64,000 nucleotides of DNA from Microbispora rosea subsp. aerata (lineage in GTDB: Bacteria; Actinomycetota; Actinomycetes; Streptosporangiales; Streptosporangiaceae): assembly GCF_014647835.1 (NCBI RefSeq), contig NZ_BMPY01000011.1, positions 62,001-126,000 of the forward strand. The letters run 5' to 3'. A program made the translations under genes and the position numbers. Positions 26,847-34,622 of this stretch are shown one piece after another. A model generated the notes under the pieces. It made no database searches. It was not told where the DNA came from and saw nothing but the letters and a program-made list of their open reading frames with translations. Numbering within the stretch: the stretch's first letter is position 1; each line of letters begins with the position of its first letter.

Positions 26847-26865
26847 TGATACCCCACCGGTATCA
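26847..26865. promoter_or_regulatory. LysR-type operator candidate
   Basis: TGATACC-N5-GGTATCA, a perfect 7-base inverted repeat in the 143-base gap between the aldo/keto reductase and the divergent LysR gene, 18 bases before the LysR GTG. The position fits autoregulation combined with activation of the reductase. Confidence 0.65.
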
Positions 26866-26883
26866 CCGGGTAGCCTGCGGGCC

Positions 26884-27750
26884 GTGGACGGGCTGGAAAC
26901 TCGCGAATTGCGATACTTCGTGGCGGTGGCTGAAGAACTGCACTTCGGCCGCGCCGCCGGGCGTCTGAATATGGCCCAGCCGCCGCTGTCCCGCGCCATC
27001 CGCCAGCTGGAGCGCCGTCTGGGGGTCCAGCTCCTGGATCGAGATCGTCGGGGTGTCTCGCTCACCCCCGCGGGTGAGACCTTCCTGGCGGAAGCCCGGC
27101 TCGTGCTCGACGCCGTCGACGCCGCCGTACGCCGCACCCGCCGCGCCGCGTTGGCCAAGCCCACCCTGGTGCTCGCCACGAAGGCGGGCGCATCCCACGA
27201 GTTGCTGAAAGAGCTGCTCGACGCCTACGCCGCACGCCCCCAAGCCGTCGAGATCGACGTACTGCTGTGCGAGATCGGCGAGCAGCGGCAACTGCTGCGC
27301 GACGGCCGCGCCGACGTCGCGATCATGCACGCCCCGTTCGACCTGATGACCGGCCTCGAGAGCGTTGAAATCCTGACGGAAGGCCAGGTCGCCATCCTTC
27401 CGGCGTCGCATCCGCTCGCCAAGCGCTCCAGCCTGACGATGGCGGAGGTCAGCAACGTCCCCGACCTGCCGATCGCCCGATGGCCTCGCCCTGATTTCAC
27501 CTATCCGCCCGGCCCCGGGCCCGAGGTACGCAGCCAGTCTCAGCTCGCGCAACTCGTAGCCCTCGGACGGACGCTGCTGGTCATCCCGGCTTCCAGCCGC
27601 GCTTGGCAGTGGCCGGAGCACGTCGCGGTCCCGGTCACCGACGCCCCTTTGGCCACAACCCTCCTCGCCTGGCCCGCCGGCGTGCAATCCCCCGCCCTGG
27701 CCGCACTCGTGGAAACGGCAAAACAAATCAAGGAACGAATGGCCGCCTGA
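26884..27750 (+). CDS. LysR family transcriptional regulator
   Basis: A 288-residue LTTR. The N-terminal winged helix is canonical (ELRYFVAVAEELHFGRAAGR, MAQPPLSRAIRQLERRLGVQ, then LTPAGE). Two Rossmann-like effector subdomains follow (LVLATKAGASHELLKELL, DVAIMHAPFD, VAILPASHPLA). The effector is unknown. It faces the aldo/keto reductase across a TGATACC/GGTATCA palindrome. The GTG at 26884 places the start directly at the HTH, as usual. Confidence 0.92.
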   Translation: MDGLETRELRYFVAVAEELHFGRAAGRLNMAQPPLSRAIRQLERRLGVQLLDRDRRGVSLTPAGETFLAEARLVLDAVDAAVRRTRRAALAKPTLVLATKAGASHELLKELLDAYAARPQAVEIDVLLCEIGEQRQLLRDGRADVAIMHAPFDLMTGLESVEILTEGQVAILPASHPLAKRSSLTMAEVSNVPDLPIARWPRPDFTYPPGPGPEVRSQSQLAQLVALGRTLLVIPASSRAWQWPEHVAVPVTDAPLATTLLAWPAGVQSPALAALVETAKQIKERMAA

Positions 27751-27829
27751 TCGGCGTAGCGGCCTGGCAGGGTCCACGACCCGCCAGCCCCACCGCTCGC
27801 ACCGGGCGTACGCCGACATAGCCGGGCCG

Positions 27830-28080
27830 ATGGAGCGCAGCGAGGACTACAAGATCTGGAAGGCGCTCCTCCGCGAGGCCGGGGTCAGGGAGGCCGTCTC
27901 CACGACACCCGCCACACCGCCGGAACGCTCCTCGTGGAGCAGGGCGTCCACATCCGGGTCGTGCAAGAGATCCTCGGCCACGCCCGGGTGACGACGACGC
28001 AGCGTTACACCCACGTCGCCAGTCCCCAGGTGAAGGACGCCGGCGAGCGCATGGGCGCCGCTCTCTGGGGAGACGACTAA
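27830..28080 (+). pseudogene. C-terminal remnant of a tyrosine-type integrase
   Basis: Two reading frames together encode the end of a phage/ICE-type tyrosine recombinase. [15 protein letters not shown] is in one frame. A shift near 27895 leads to [30 protein letters not shown] (catalytic His-x2-Arg, His and Tyr) and a stop at 28080. The N-terminal two thirds and the first catalytic arginine are absent. The end lies about 80 bases from the 3' end of tRNA-Ser, the classic place for an integrase beside its attachment site. It is inactive and marks a former integrated element. Confidence 0.8.
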
Positions 28081-28122
28081 TTGCAACCCAAACTGCAACC
28101 CTCACGGGTCTGGAGATCAAAA

Positions 28123-28153
28123 GGCCCCTCTCGCTGGAGTCAGCGAGAGGGGC
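28123..28153 (-). terminator. Terminator of the tRNA-Ser gene
   Basis: A perfect 12-base stem CCCCTCTCGCTG/CAGCGAGAGGGG with loop GAGT; on the minus strand it is followed by CCTTTTGATC, a T-run. It lies about 10 bases beyond the tRNA 3' end. Confidence 0.85.
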
Positions 28154-28162
28154 TTTGACCTG

Positions 28163-28252
28163 CGGAGGCTCGGGGATTTGAACCCCGGATGGGCTTGAGA
28201 CCCAAACCGCATTAGCAGTGCGGCGCCATAGACCTGACTAGGCGAAGCCTCC
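28163..28252 (-). tRNA. tRNA-Ser (anticodon GCT)
   Basis: A 90-base class II tRNA on the minus strand: acceptor GGAGGCT/AGCCTCC with discriminator G, anticodon stem CCGCA/TGCGG around CTGCTAA (anticodon GCT), a long variable arm (TTTGGGTCTCAAGCCCA) and a T-arm CGGGG-TTCAAAT-CCCCG. Its 3' end faces the integrase remnant, so it is the likely former attachment site. Confidence 0.97.
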
Positions 28253-28364
28253 TGGTAGCGCTTGCTCAGCACAGCGTACCGGCGATCGCCCAAGGCGGCA
28301 AAGCGGATCGCCGGGTGAGGCCCGCGAAGACACACGGCGGGGTGTTTGGACCGACGCACAGCCC

Positions 28365-28409
28365 TTATCCACAGGATGTGGACAAGGGCTGTGCACAGGA
28401 TGTGGATAT
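28365..28409. promoter_or_regulatory. Cluster of three DnaA-box-like sites
   Basis: TTATCCACA (28365-28373), TGTGGACAA (28377-28385, complement of TTGTCCACA, the box preferred in Streptomyces) and TGTGGATAT (28401-28409) lie within 45 bases. A 13-base unit CACAGGATGTGGA is repeated with period 24. No dnaA, dnaN, gyrB or rpmH gene is nearby, so this is not the obvious chromosomal origin. A DnaA-titrating or reactivating site is a possible role. Confidence 0.5.
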
Positions 28410-28431
28410 CTCGCCTCGGCCTCGCAACAGG

Positions 28432-28995
28432 CTACGCCTGGCGGACGGCCTCGCCGTCGATCTCGATCTTGACCTTCTTGCCCACGAGGACGCCCCCGGT
28501 CTCCAGGGCCTGGTTCCAGGTCAGGCCGAACTCCTCGCGGTCGATCTCGGTCTCCGCGCTGAACCCGAAGATCTCCTGGCCCCACGGGTTGTTGGCGGCG
28601 CCGTTGAACTCGACCTTGAGCTCGACCTCCTTGGTCACGTCGCGGATCGTGAGGTCGCCGACGAGGGTGAACTCGTTGCCCGACAGGCCGCTCACCCGCT
28701 TGCTGCGGAAGGTGATCTCGGGGAACTTGTCGGCGCCCAGGAAGTCGTCGCTCCGGAGGTGGCCGTCGCGGTCCGCCGAGCCGGTCTCGATCGTGCTCGC
28801 CTTGATGGCGACCTCGACGCTGGACTCGAGCGGGTTCTCGGCGATGGCGATCTTGCCCTCGTAGTCGGAGAAGTGACCACGAACCTTGCTGACCATCATG
28901 TGCTTGACGACGAAGCCGACGCTCGTGTGGGACTTGTCCAGCGCGAACTCGCCGGCCGACGGGACCTTCAGGCCCTCCCACTCACGGATGCTCAT
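28432..28995 (-). CDS. yceI: YceI family polyisoprenoid-binding-like protein
   Basis: A 187-residue lipocalin-like protein: FALDKSHTSVGFVVKHMMVSK, then GHFSDYEG, the charged DRDGHLRSDDFLGADKFPEITF, and the C-terminal strand FGLTWNQALETGGVLVG. YceI proteins bind isoprenoid lipids such as quinones. No signal peptide is present, so this member is cytoplasmic, as is common in actinobacteria. It is divergent from a MarR gene 98 bases away, which probably controls it. Confidence 0.93.
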   Translation of the reverse strand: MSIREWEGLKVPSAGEFALDKSHTSVGFVVKHMMVSKVRGHFSDYEGKIAIAENPLESSVEVAIKASTIETGSADRDGHLRSDDFLGADKFPEITFRSKRVSGLSGNEFTLVGDLTIRDVTKEVELKVEFNGAANNPWGQEIFGFSAETEIDREEFGLTWNQALETGGVLVGKKVKIEIDGEAVRQA

Positions 28996-29034
28996 GACTG
29001 CTCCCCAGATTGTTGCCGTGCGGATGTCTTACTC

Positions 29035-29067
29035 AGCAATTGTCTACCCGAGCAATATTCCTCACGT
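29035..29067. promoter_or_regulatory. yceI promoter with overlapping direct repeats
   Basis: Reading on the minus strand, TTGACG (29062-29067) is followed after about 18 bases by TAGACA, a plausible -35/-10 pair for yceI. Between and over them AGCAAT occurs at 29035 and 29051, spaced 16 bases. This overlaps where the divergent MarR protein would be expected to bind. Confidence 0.45.
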
Positions 29068-29093
29068 CAACTATCGTGCCGTAGACTTGGGCC

Positions 29094-29591
29094 ATGGACC
29101 CATTCGACGACCCCCGGCTCACGGCGATGGGCCTGTTCGCGGAGGTCTTCTCCGGGCTGTCGAGCAAGACCAGCCCGACCCTGGCCGCCGCTGGACTTTC
29201 CGAGGTCGACTTCGAGACCCTGCTCCGGCTGGCCCGTTCTCCACAGCGACGGCTTCGGATGAGCGACCTCGCGGCCCAGACGTCGCTGTCCACGAGCGGG
29301 ATCACCCGCGTGATCGACCGCCTGGAGCGTGACGGGCTCGTCGAACGGCACGCCTGCTCCAGTGACCGCCGCGCCTCGTTCGCCGTGCTGAGCGAGGCGG
29401 GGGCGGAACGGCTGCGCACGCTGCTTCCCCAGCACATCGAGGACATAGAGACCTGGTTCACGGGACTGCTGACCGAAAAACAGCTCGCAGACTTCCTGGA
29501 GGCGCTGCGGGTGATCCGCGAAGTCGTACGGCCCTGCGCGACCGCCGGCATACAGGAGAGGAGCAAGACGCCGCGGTCCAAGACCGGCTGA
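29094..29591 (+). CDS. MarR family transcriptional regulator
   Basis: A 165-residue winged-helix repressor: MSDLAAQTSLSTSGITRVID is the recognition helix region, followed by RLERDGLVERHACSSDRRAS, the wing. A cysteine (ERHACSS) sits at the start of the wing, where redox-sensing MarR proteins sometimes carry one. The gene is divergent from yceI with shared regulatory DNA. Redox or quinone sensing would fit a YceI target but is inference. Confidence 0.9.
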   Translation: MDPFDDPRLTAMGLFAEVFSGLSSKTSPTLAAAGLSEVDFETLLRLARSPQRRLRMSDLAAQTSLSTSGITRVIDRLERDGLVERHACSSDRRASFAVLSEAGAERLRTLLPQHIEDIETWFTGLLTEKQLADFLEALRVIREVVRPCATAGIQERSKTPRSKTG

Positions 29592-29730
29592 CTCCTGCCG
29601 CGATCACAAACAGGGGGAAGCAATCGGACGGACTGGCGTAATCGATCAATTTCTGGTGGACTCCGTTACTTAGGAAACGGCTCCACGACAGCCGACGCAG
29701 TCCCCCAGTACCCGAGCACATGGAGCGTCC

Positions 29731-30627
29731 GTGCGTTTCCCCTCACACGCACTCGCCGTCCTCGCCACCGCGGCCCTCGCGGTTCCCGTCGCCGCTTCCG
29801 CCTCGTCCGCATTCGCCGCGGTCATGGCGACCCCGAGCCCGACCCCCTCGCCGAGCCCCGCCGCGACGAGCCCGAGCCCAAGTCCCACCCCCAGCCCCAG
29901 CGCCAGCGCCAGCCCGCAGCCGACGGTCACGGTCACAGTCACCCCCAAGCCGACGAAGAGCACGACGACCAAGCAGACGAAGTTCACGCGGCCGAAGACC
30001 GTGCCGAAGGACGCCGTCCAGGTGACCGTCAAGAAGGTCGTGAGCGGCGACACCGCGGATGTCGTCACCTCGAGCGGCAGGACCGTACGGATCGGCCTGC
30101 TGGACGCGGAGGCCCCCGCCAAGGGCGCCTGCTGGTCGGAGGAGGCGCTCGCCCGGTTGACGACCCTGCTCCCGCCGGGCAAGCCGGCGTACGTCCGGGC
30201 CTCGGAGCAGGTGCGGGAGAAAGACCGCATCTTGATCTACCTGTGGTCGTCGAAGGGCGTGTTCGTCAACGGCGACATGGTCAGGCACGGCCTGGCCCAG
30301 CCCGGGATCGCCTTCTACAAGCACAGCTACAGCGAGTGGCAGTGGGAGGAGGAGACTCGCGCGCGGAACGACCGCATCGGCATCTGGTCGGGGTGCTGGG
30401 CTCCCGACGCCTTCGGCGGCCTGGGCAGTGTCAAGACCCCGCCCGGGACCGGCGACGCCCTGACCCCGGCGCCGGTCGAGCCTGCGGACGCGTCCCCGGA
30501 CCCCTTCGGCGCGGCGTCCTCGCCCGAGCCCATCCCCCCGGGCAGCACGTACGGCCCGGCCGCCACGAGCCCCAGTCCCAGCCCGAGCCCGAGCGCGAGC
30601 CCGAGTCCCAGCCCGAGCCAGAGCTAG
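29731..30627 (+). CDS. Secreted staphylococcal-nuclease-like (SNase) protein
   Basis: 298 residues. A signal peptide (LAVLATAALAVPVAASAS) is followed by a long Ser/Pro/Thr/Ala linker and an SNase domain at about residues 95-220: VKKVVSGDTADVVTSSGRTV, RIGLLDAEAP, YVRASEQVREKDRILIYLW, GDMVRHGLAQPG. A second Ser/Pro-rich tail closes the protein. The usual DxPE segment reads DAEAP and the YGR before the second catalytic arginine reads DR, so catalytic strength is uncertain. Export plus low-complexity tails suggests a wall-associated extracellular nuclease. Confidence 0.85.
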   Translation: MRFPSHALAVLATAALAVPVAASASSAFAAVMATPSPTPSPSPAATSPSPSPTPSPSASASPQPTVTVTVTPKPTKSTTTKQTKFTRPKTVPKDAVQVTVKKVVSGDTADVVTSSGRTVRIGLLDAEAPAKGACWSEEALARLTTLLPPGKPAYVRASEQVREKDRILIYLWSSKGVFVNGDMVRHGLAQPGIAFYKHSYSEWQWEEETRARNDRIGIWSGCWAPDAFGGLGSVKTPPGTGDALTPAPVEPADASPDPFGAASSPEPIPPGSTYGPAATSPSPSPSPSASPSPSPSQS

Positions 30628-30714
30628 AGCCCGAACCCCGGCACCTGTGATGAGGCGAACGCCCGGCGCGGCGCCGGTCCCGGGCACGGCCGGCGCGTCG
30701 ACCGCCGCCGCGCG

Positions 30715-31209
30715 TCAGTTCACCCTCTTGCGGGCGTCGGGCACGACCAGGTCGCCGCGCAGTTTGGCCATGCCGCGCGAGACCGAGCTCTTCACCGTGC
30801 CCACGCTGATCCCGAGGGTCCTGGCGATCTCGGGCTCGGTCATGTCCTCGTAGTAGCGCAGCACGATCGCCGTACGCTGCCGCGCGGGGAGCCGGTCGAG
30901 CGCCTGCTCCAGTTCGTCGTACCGGTGCCGCGAGTCCTGCTGCACCGGTACGTCGGGGAGCTCTTCGGAGGGGAACTCCTCCAGCTTGCGCCGCCGCCAC
31001 CAGGAGATGTTGATGTTCACCATCGCCCGTCGCACGTAGCCGTCGAGTGACGACCGGTCGCGGATGCGGTCCCATGCGAGGTACGTACGGGCGAGTGCGG
31101 TCTGCAGAAGGTCCTCGGCGTCGCTGGGGTTCCCGGTCAGCTGATTGGCCACGCGGAGCAGGGCCGCCCCGCGAGACTGGACGTACGTGCGGAACTCCTC
31201 GTGGTTCAC
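30715..31209 (-). CDS. SigE-family RNA polymerase sigma factor (ECF type)
   Basis: A 164-residue sigma factor with region 2 (LLRVANQLTGNPSDAEDLLQ, TYLAWDRI) and region 4 (LPARQRTAIVLRYYEDMTEP, then IARTLGISVGTVKSSVSRGM). The WWRRRK segment between them is characteristic of the actinobacterial SigE-like (SigM/ECF41-independent) group. No anti-sigma gene lies beside it. It converges on the SNase gene. Confidence 0.93.
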   Translation of the reverse strand: MNHEEFRTYVQSRGAALLRVANQLTGNPSDAEDLLQTALARTYLAWDRIRDRSSLDGYVRRAMVNINISWWRRRKLEEFPSEELPDVPVQQDSRHRYDELEQALDRLPARQRTAIVLRYYEDMTEPEIARTLGISVGTVKSSVSRGMAKLRGDLVVPDARKRVN

Positions 31210-31502
31210 GATCAGGGATCACCAACCCGGCCAGAGAGGCATCTCGTGCCAGAATCGCAGCCGCGCTTGCCGATCCGACTGAACCGAAATCCAGGTTTCG
31301 CACCCGCTCACGCAAAGACAAGGCAAGCCGGTGGCGGCCCGTCGCCCATGCCGTACGCCCATCCGGGCGGTGGTTTGCCCGTAACGGGTGGTAACGCCTT
31401 GCACCGGGGAGGAGGAATATTGATCCCAGACGACACCCTCGCCCAAGAAACCTCCCCCTTATCCCCCTCGGGCATGTGAGGCTGGAGAGCGTGGAAGGGG
31501 CG
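31210..31502. other. Leader region with a possible 19-codon peptide
   Basis: A gap between the divergent sigma factor and DPBB-like genes. AGGAGGA (31410-31416) precedes a TTG (31420) that opens a 19-codon frame ending at 31479. Its stop overlaps a GTG at 31476 that is in frame with the next gene. The peptide would be LIPDDTLAQETSPLSPSGM. It may be a leader coupling translation, or chance. Confidence 0.35.
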
Positions 31503-32441
31503 ATGCCGTACCGAGCCGGGGAGCGCAGGCGGAAACTGGCGGCGGCGGTGCTCGGGCGCGATCCGGGGCCGGCCCCGCGGTCGCAGGAGGACACCGCGCC
31601 GTACGACGTGGTCAGCGGTGAGATCCTCGACGTGAGCCCGCACCTGATCATCCTGGAGAACGCCGACGGCGAGCAGCGGCGGCTGGTGATCGCGCCGTGG
31701 GCGACCGCGTGGCGCGGCGGGACGGTCGCGCCCGCCGACCTGCCCGCGGGGGCCCGGGTCGTCATCCGGGCGCTGCGCGACGGCACGGTCGCCGAACGCA
31801 TCTGGGCCGACATCACCCGGATCACCGGCGTCATCCGGGAGGTCCGGGGCCGGCGCGACCTCACCATCGAGCTCGACTGCGGCCCGCATCGCCGGGAACG
31901 CTCCATCGTCGTTCCCTACCGCTCCTCCGGGCGGATCCGGGTGCGGCATCCCAAGCTGGAGCCCGGTTACCTGTTCGACGCGATCGGGCTGCTCGATCAG
32001 GGCACGGCGTTCGCGCATCTCCCGGCGACCTCGCAGCCGCCTTACCGGGCGACGGCCGTGCCCCCGCCTCCCATGGCGTACGAAGGGGGCGAGGCGGGCA
32101 TCTCGGGCACGGCGGTGTGGGCGGACTTCGCCGAGGAGGGCGTCGCCTATCCCATGCTGGAACGCGAGGACACCGGCTGCGACGACGCCGGCGTCTCCTG
32201 CGCCGGCCTGCCGTACCTCGCGCTGGGCTCGCTGCTGCGCGTACGCAACGTGTGCGACGGGCGGACGGACACACTGCCGATCGTCGCCTGTGGGTGCCTC
32301 GCGGGCCGGTTCTGCGACCGATGCCTGGAATGCGACACGTCCCCGCGCGGCCGGATCGTGGAACTGGCCGCCTCTTCGTACGTCGCGCTCGGTGGAGACT
32401 TGACCAAGGGCTGCTTCAACGCCCGCGTCGGATTGGGGTGA
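31503..32441 (+). CDS. Double-psi beta-barrel (RlpA-like) cysteine-rich protein
   Basis: 312 residues without clear signal peptide. The first half is beta-rich with charged segments (YDVVSGEILDVSPHLIILEN). The C-terminal 110 residues follow the RlpA/expansin barrel layout: a GTAVWADF strand, YLALGSLLRVRNVCDGR, PIVACGC and RGRIVELAASSYVALGGDL, then GCFNARV. About nine cysteines cluster there (GCLAGRFCDRCLEC), implying disulfides or metal. RlpA proteins bind or cleave glycan, and the catalytic His/Asp are not evident. It overlaps or abuts the following MauE-like gene, suggesting an envelope redox partnership. The start could also be GTG 31476. Confidence 0.55.
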   Translation: MPYRAGERRRKLAAAVLGRDPGPAPRSQEDTAPYDVVSGEILDVSPHLIILENADGEQRRLVIAPWATAWRGGTVAPADLPAGARVVIRALRDGTVAERIWADITRITGVIREVRGRRDLTIELDCGPHRRERSIVVPYRSSGRIRVRHPKLEPGYLFDAIGLLDQGTAFAHLPATSQPPYRATAVPPPPMAYEGGEAGISGTAVWADFAEEGVAYPMLEREDTGCDDAGVSCAGLPYLALGSLLRVRNVCDGRTDTLPIVACGCLAGRFCDRCLECDTSPRGRIVELAASSYVALGGDLTKGCFNARVGLG

Positions 32442-32443
32442 CC

Positions 32444-33274
32444 GTGCTTTCGACCATCGCCGCCGCCGCGCTGCCGATCCTCGTGGTGACATTGGCGCTG
32501 GGCGGCGTCGCCAAGCTGGCCACGGTTGAACGCCAGGCGTCCCCGGGCACGCTGACCCGGCTCGGCCCGGCGGTGCTCATGCCCGAGCGCTTCGCCAAGC
32601 CCGCCATGATCGCCTGTGCCCTGGTCGAGCTTGTGCTGGCCGCCGGCCTGCTGGTGGTGGATCACCCGGCCGCCCGGTGGCTGCCGGTCGTGTTCTTCGC
32701 CGTCGCGACGTACGTCCTGTGGGATCTGCGCAGGCGACGGCCGGACGTGGGGTGCGGCTGCTTCGGTGACGTGAGCGACACCCCGGTCGGGCTGCGGTCG
32801 ATCGGGCGGACCGTGGCGCTGACCGCGATGGCGGTCCTCATCGGGCTGGAGGAGATCACTGGACTGCCTCAGGTCACCGCGGAGACGGCGCTGTGGGCGG
32901 GCGGCTGGGTCGCCCTGCTGCTCGCCTGCTCACCCGAGATCGACCAGGTCGTCTCCCGGCTGCGGCACCGGGCGCCCTGCGAGCAGCGGCCGATGCCGCC
33001 CGCACGGGCCCTGTCGCGGCTGCGGGCCAGCGCGGCGTGGCATGCCCACGCCGGGTCACTGCTGACGGACGAGCCGTCCGACATGTGGCGCGAGCTGTGC
33101 TGGCGATTCTTCGTCTTCCCGGCGCGGGGCGACGCGGAGGTCGTGTTCGCGGTGCGTCTCGACGGCCGGCGTCCCAACGTACGCGCCGTGGTGGTCGGCG
33201 CCGACGGTCAGGTCACCACGGCCGGCGATCTCGGCGGCGCCTCTCTGCGGGAATCTACGCCTGTATCGGCCTGA
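32444..33274 (+). CDS. MauE/DoxX-type membrane protein with soluble extension
   Basis: 276 residues. The first 170 have four hydrophobic helices of the MauE kind and the cysteine motif GCGCFGD after helix 3, seen in MauE and related thiol-redox membrane proteins. The last 100 residues are soluble (SDMWRELCWRFFVFPARG, VVFAVRLDGRRPNVRAVVVG) and of unknown fold. Start GTG 32444 has GGGG 5 bases before; GTG 32438 would overlap the upstream stop as GTGA. Coupling to the cysteine-rich barrel gene suggests it helps form or isomerise disulfides there. Confidence 0.75.
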   Translation: MLSTIAAAALPILVVTLALGGVAKLATVERQASPGTLTRLGPAVLMPERFAKPAMIACALVELVLAAGLLVVDHPAARWLPVVFFAVATYVLWDLRRRRPDVGCGCFGDVSDTPVGLRSIGRTVALTAMAVLIGLEEITGLPQVTAETALWAGGWVALLLACSPEIDQVVSRLRHRAPCEQRPMPPARALSRLRASAAWHAHAGSLLTDEPSDMWRELCWRFFVFPARGDAEVVFAVRLDGRRPNVRAVVVGADGQVTTAGDLGGASLRESTPVSA

Positions 33275-33299
33275 CGCTATACACGCGTAGATTCCCGCA
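33246..33299. terminator. Long inverted repeat over the MauE-gene stop
   Basis: Perfect 15-base arms TGCGGGAATCTACGC (33246-33260) and GCGTAGATTCCCGCA (33285-33299), with a further TGTAT/ATACA pairing inside. The left arm is coding and the stop codon lies in the loop. It could terminate both convergent transcripts. The word CGTAGATTCC recurs at the promoter of the next gene. Confidence 0.65.
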
Positions 33300-33318
33300 T
33301 CGAGGACTTTCACTTCAG

Positions 33319-33362
33319 CTCTCTACGGCTCTCTAGCTTCCCCTCTAGAAAGCCGTAGAGAG
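33319..33362. repeat. Second inverted repeat 3' of the AAA ATPase gene
   Basis: Perfect 12-base arms CTCTCTACGGCT (33319-33330) and AGCCGTAGAGAG (33351-33362). The decamer CCGTAGAGAG within it occurs again at 34605-34614, upstream of the same ATPase gene. Confidence 0.65.
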
Positions 33363-33379
33363 GTCGATGGGCGTGCCGC

Positions 33380-34561
33380 TCAGATCGGCTGGGCACGCAG
33401 GAACCTCCCGAAATGCGGAACGGTGAACCCGATCAGACCACGCTCGGCGCTGTAGATCAGGCCCTTCTTGATCAAGCTGTCGCGGGCCGGGGACAGGCTC
33501 GACGGCTTGCGGCCCAGCACCTCGGCCACCTCGGCGGTCGGCACCGGGTCGTCGCCGAGCTGGGCCATGGCGCGCATATAGTCGCGCTCGGCGGGAGTGG
33601 CCCGCTCGTACCGGCTGCCGAAGAAGCCCACCGCGAGCTCCTCCTCGGCCTCCGGGGCGGACACCTTGATGTCCTCGGCCGTGATCGGGCTGCGCGGGGC
33701 GAGGTCCCAGGCGACCTTCCCGTACGCCTGGACGAAGTAGGGGTAGCCGTCGGCCGCCTCGTACAACGCGTCGAGCGCGTCGGGCGTGAACTCGACGTTC
33801 TCCCGGGCGGCCGGGGCGATGAGCGCCAGGTCGGCGGCCTCCCGGTCGAGCCGGTCGATGCGGGCGTACCGGAACAACCGCTCGGAGTAGCTCTTGCTCG
33901 CCGACAGCACGCTCGGCAGGTGGGGCAGGCCGGCGCCGACGACGATCAGCGGGCCGCCGTTCTGCGACAGCTCGTGGCAGGCGGCGCACAGGGCCGAGAC
34001 GTCCGGCGCCTGCACGTCCTGCATCTCGTCGATGAACAGCGCGATGCCGACGCCGAGGTCCGTCGCCACGCCCGCGGCGTCGACGAACAGCTCGGTCAGG
34101 TCGATCTCCAGGTCGCCGGAGTCGGCCCGGCCGCGCGCGGCGGGCACGTCGATGCCGGGCGACCAGTGCGAGGTGCCCTTCGCGGCGGCGGGGTCGCGCA
34201 TCGCGAACGCCTTGAGCACGCCGAGGAACTCCTCGATCCGCTCGGGGGCGCGGTGCCGGGGGGCCAGCTCCCTGATGGCCATGTGCAGCGCGGCCGCCAC
34301 GGGACGGCGGATCGACTGGTCGGGCCTGGCCTCGATCTTGCCGGTGCCCCACAGCCGCTGCATGGCCATGGACTTGAACGTGTTGAGCAGGACGGTCTTG
34401 CCCACGCCGCGAAGGCCGGTGAGGACCATGCTCCGCTCCGGGCGGCCCCGGGCCACCCGCTCAAGCACGATCTCGAACTGCTGAAGCTCGCGGTCACGGC
34501 CGGCGAGTTCCGGGGGGCGCTGACCGGCGCCGGGGGCGTAGGGATTGCGCACGGGGTCCAC
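33380..34561 (-). CDS. AAA-family ATP-binding protein (Orc1/Cdc6-like fold)
   Basis: About 393 residues. Walker A is GLRGVGKT, Walker B is ALFIDEMQD, followed by a sensor region (PLIVVGAGLPHLP) and a C-terminal winged helix (PTAEVAEVLGRKPSSLSPAR, then KKGLIYSAERGLIGFTVPHF). This is the architecture of ORC/Cdc6-like and STAND-related ATPases common in actinobacteria. Start GTG 34561 (VDPVRNPYAPG) is chosen because homologous proteins begin there and a promoter-like repeat lies upstream. An ATG at 34789 with AGGGG would add 76 Pro/Val-rich residues. The target is unknown. Confidence 0.8.
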   Translation of the reverse strand: MDPVRNPYAPGAGQRPPELAGRDRELQQFEIVLERVARGRPERSMVLTGLRGVGKTVLLNTFKSMAMQRLWGTGKIEARPDQSIRRPVAAALHMAIRELAPRHRAPERIEEFLGVLKAFAMRDPAAAKGTSHWSPGIDVPAARGRADSGDLEIDLTELFVDAAGVATDLGVGIALFIDEMQDVQAPDVSALCAACHELSQNGGPLIVVGAGLPHLPSVLSASKSYSERLFRYARIDRLDREAADLALIAPAARENVEFTPDALDALYEAADGYPYFVQAYGKVAWDLAPRSPITAEDIKVSAPEAEEELAVGFFGSRYERATPAERDYMRAMAQLGDDPVPTAEVAEVLGRKPSSLSPARDSLIKKGLIYSAERGLIGFTVPHFGRFLRAQPI

Positions 34562-34582
34562 GCTCTCGGACTTTATGACGGG

Positions 34583-34622
34583 ATATAGCGGCCGTCGTAG
34601 ATTTCCGTAGAGAGCGCTACGG
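34583..34622 (-). promoter_or_regulatory. Promoter/operator of the AAA ATPase gene
   Basis: Minus-strand reading gives CTATAT as a -10-like element near 34583-34588. Just upstream is a perfect inverted repeat CCGTAG-AGAGCG-CTACGG (34605-34622) next to CGTAGATTTCC (34596-34606). Both words also occur at the 3' side of the gene (33246-33362). The remaining gap to 34967 is open in the ATPase frame but Pro/Val-rich. Confidence 0.5.

Noticed and set aside
28365-28409. Chromosomal replication origin
   Set aside because: Only three boxes and no dnaA, dnaN, gyrB or rpmH genes nearby; kept as a DnaA-box cluster only.
29830-29940. Ser/Pro repeats in the SNase gene considered as a CRISPR-like or tandem array
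   Set aside because: These are low-complexity linker codons inside an open frame with no spacer structure.
32662-33313. Several minus-strand frames under the MauE-like gene
   Set aside because: Antisense composition without domain or ribosome sites.
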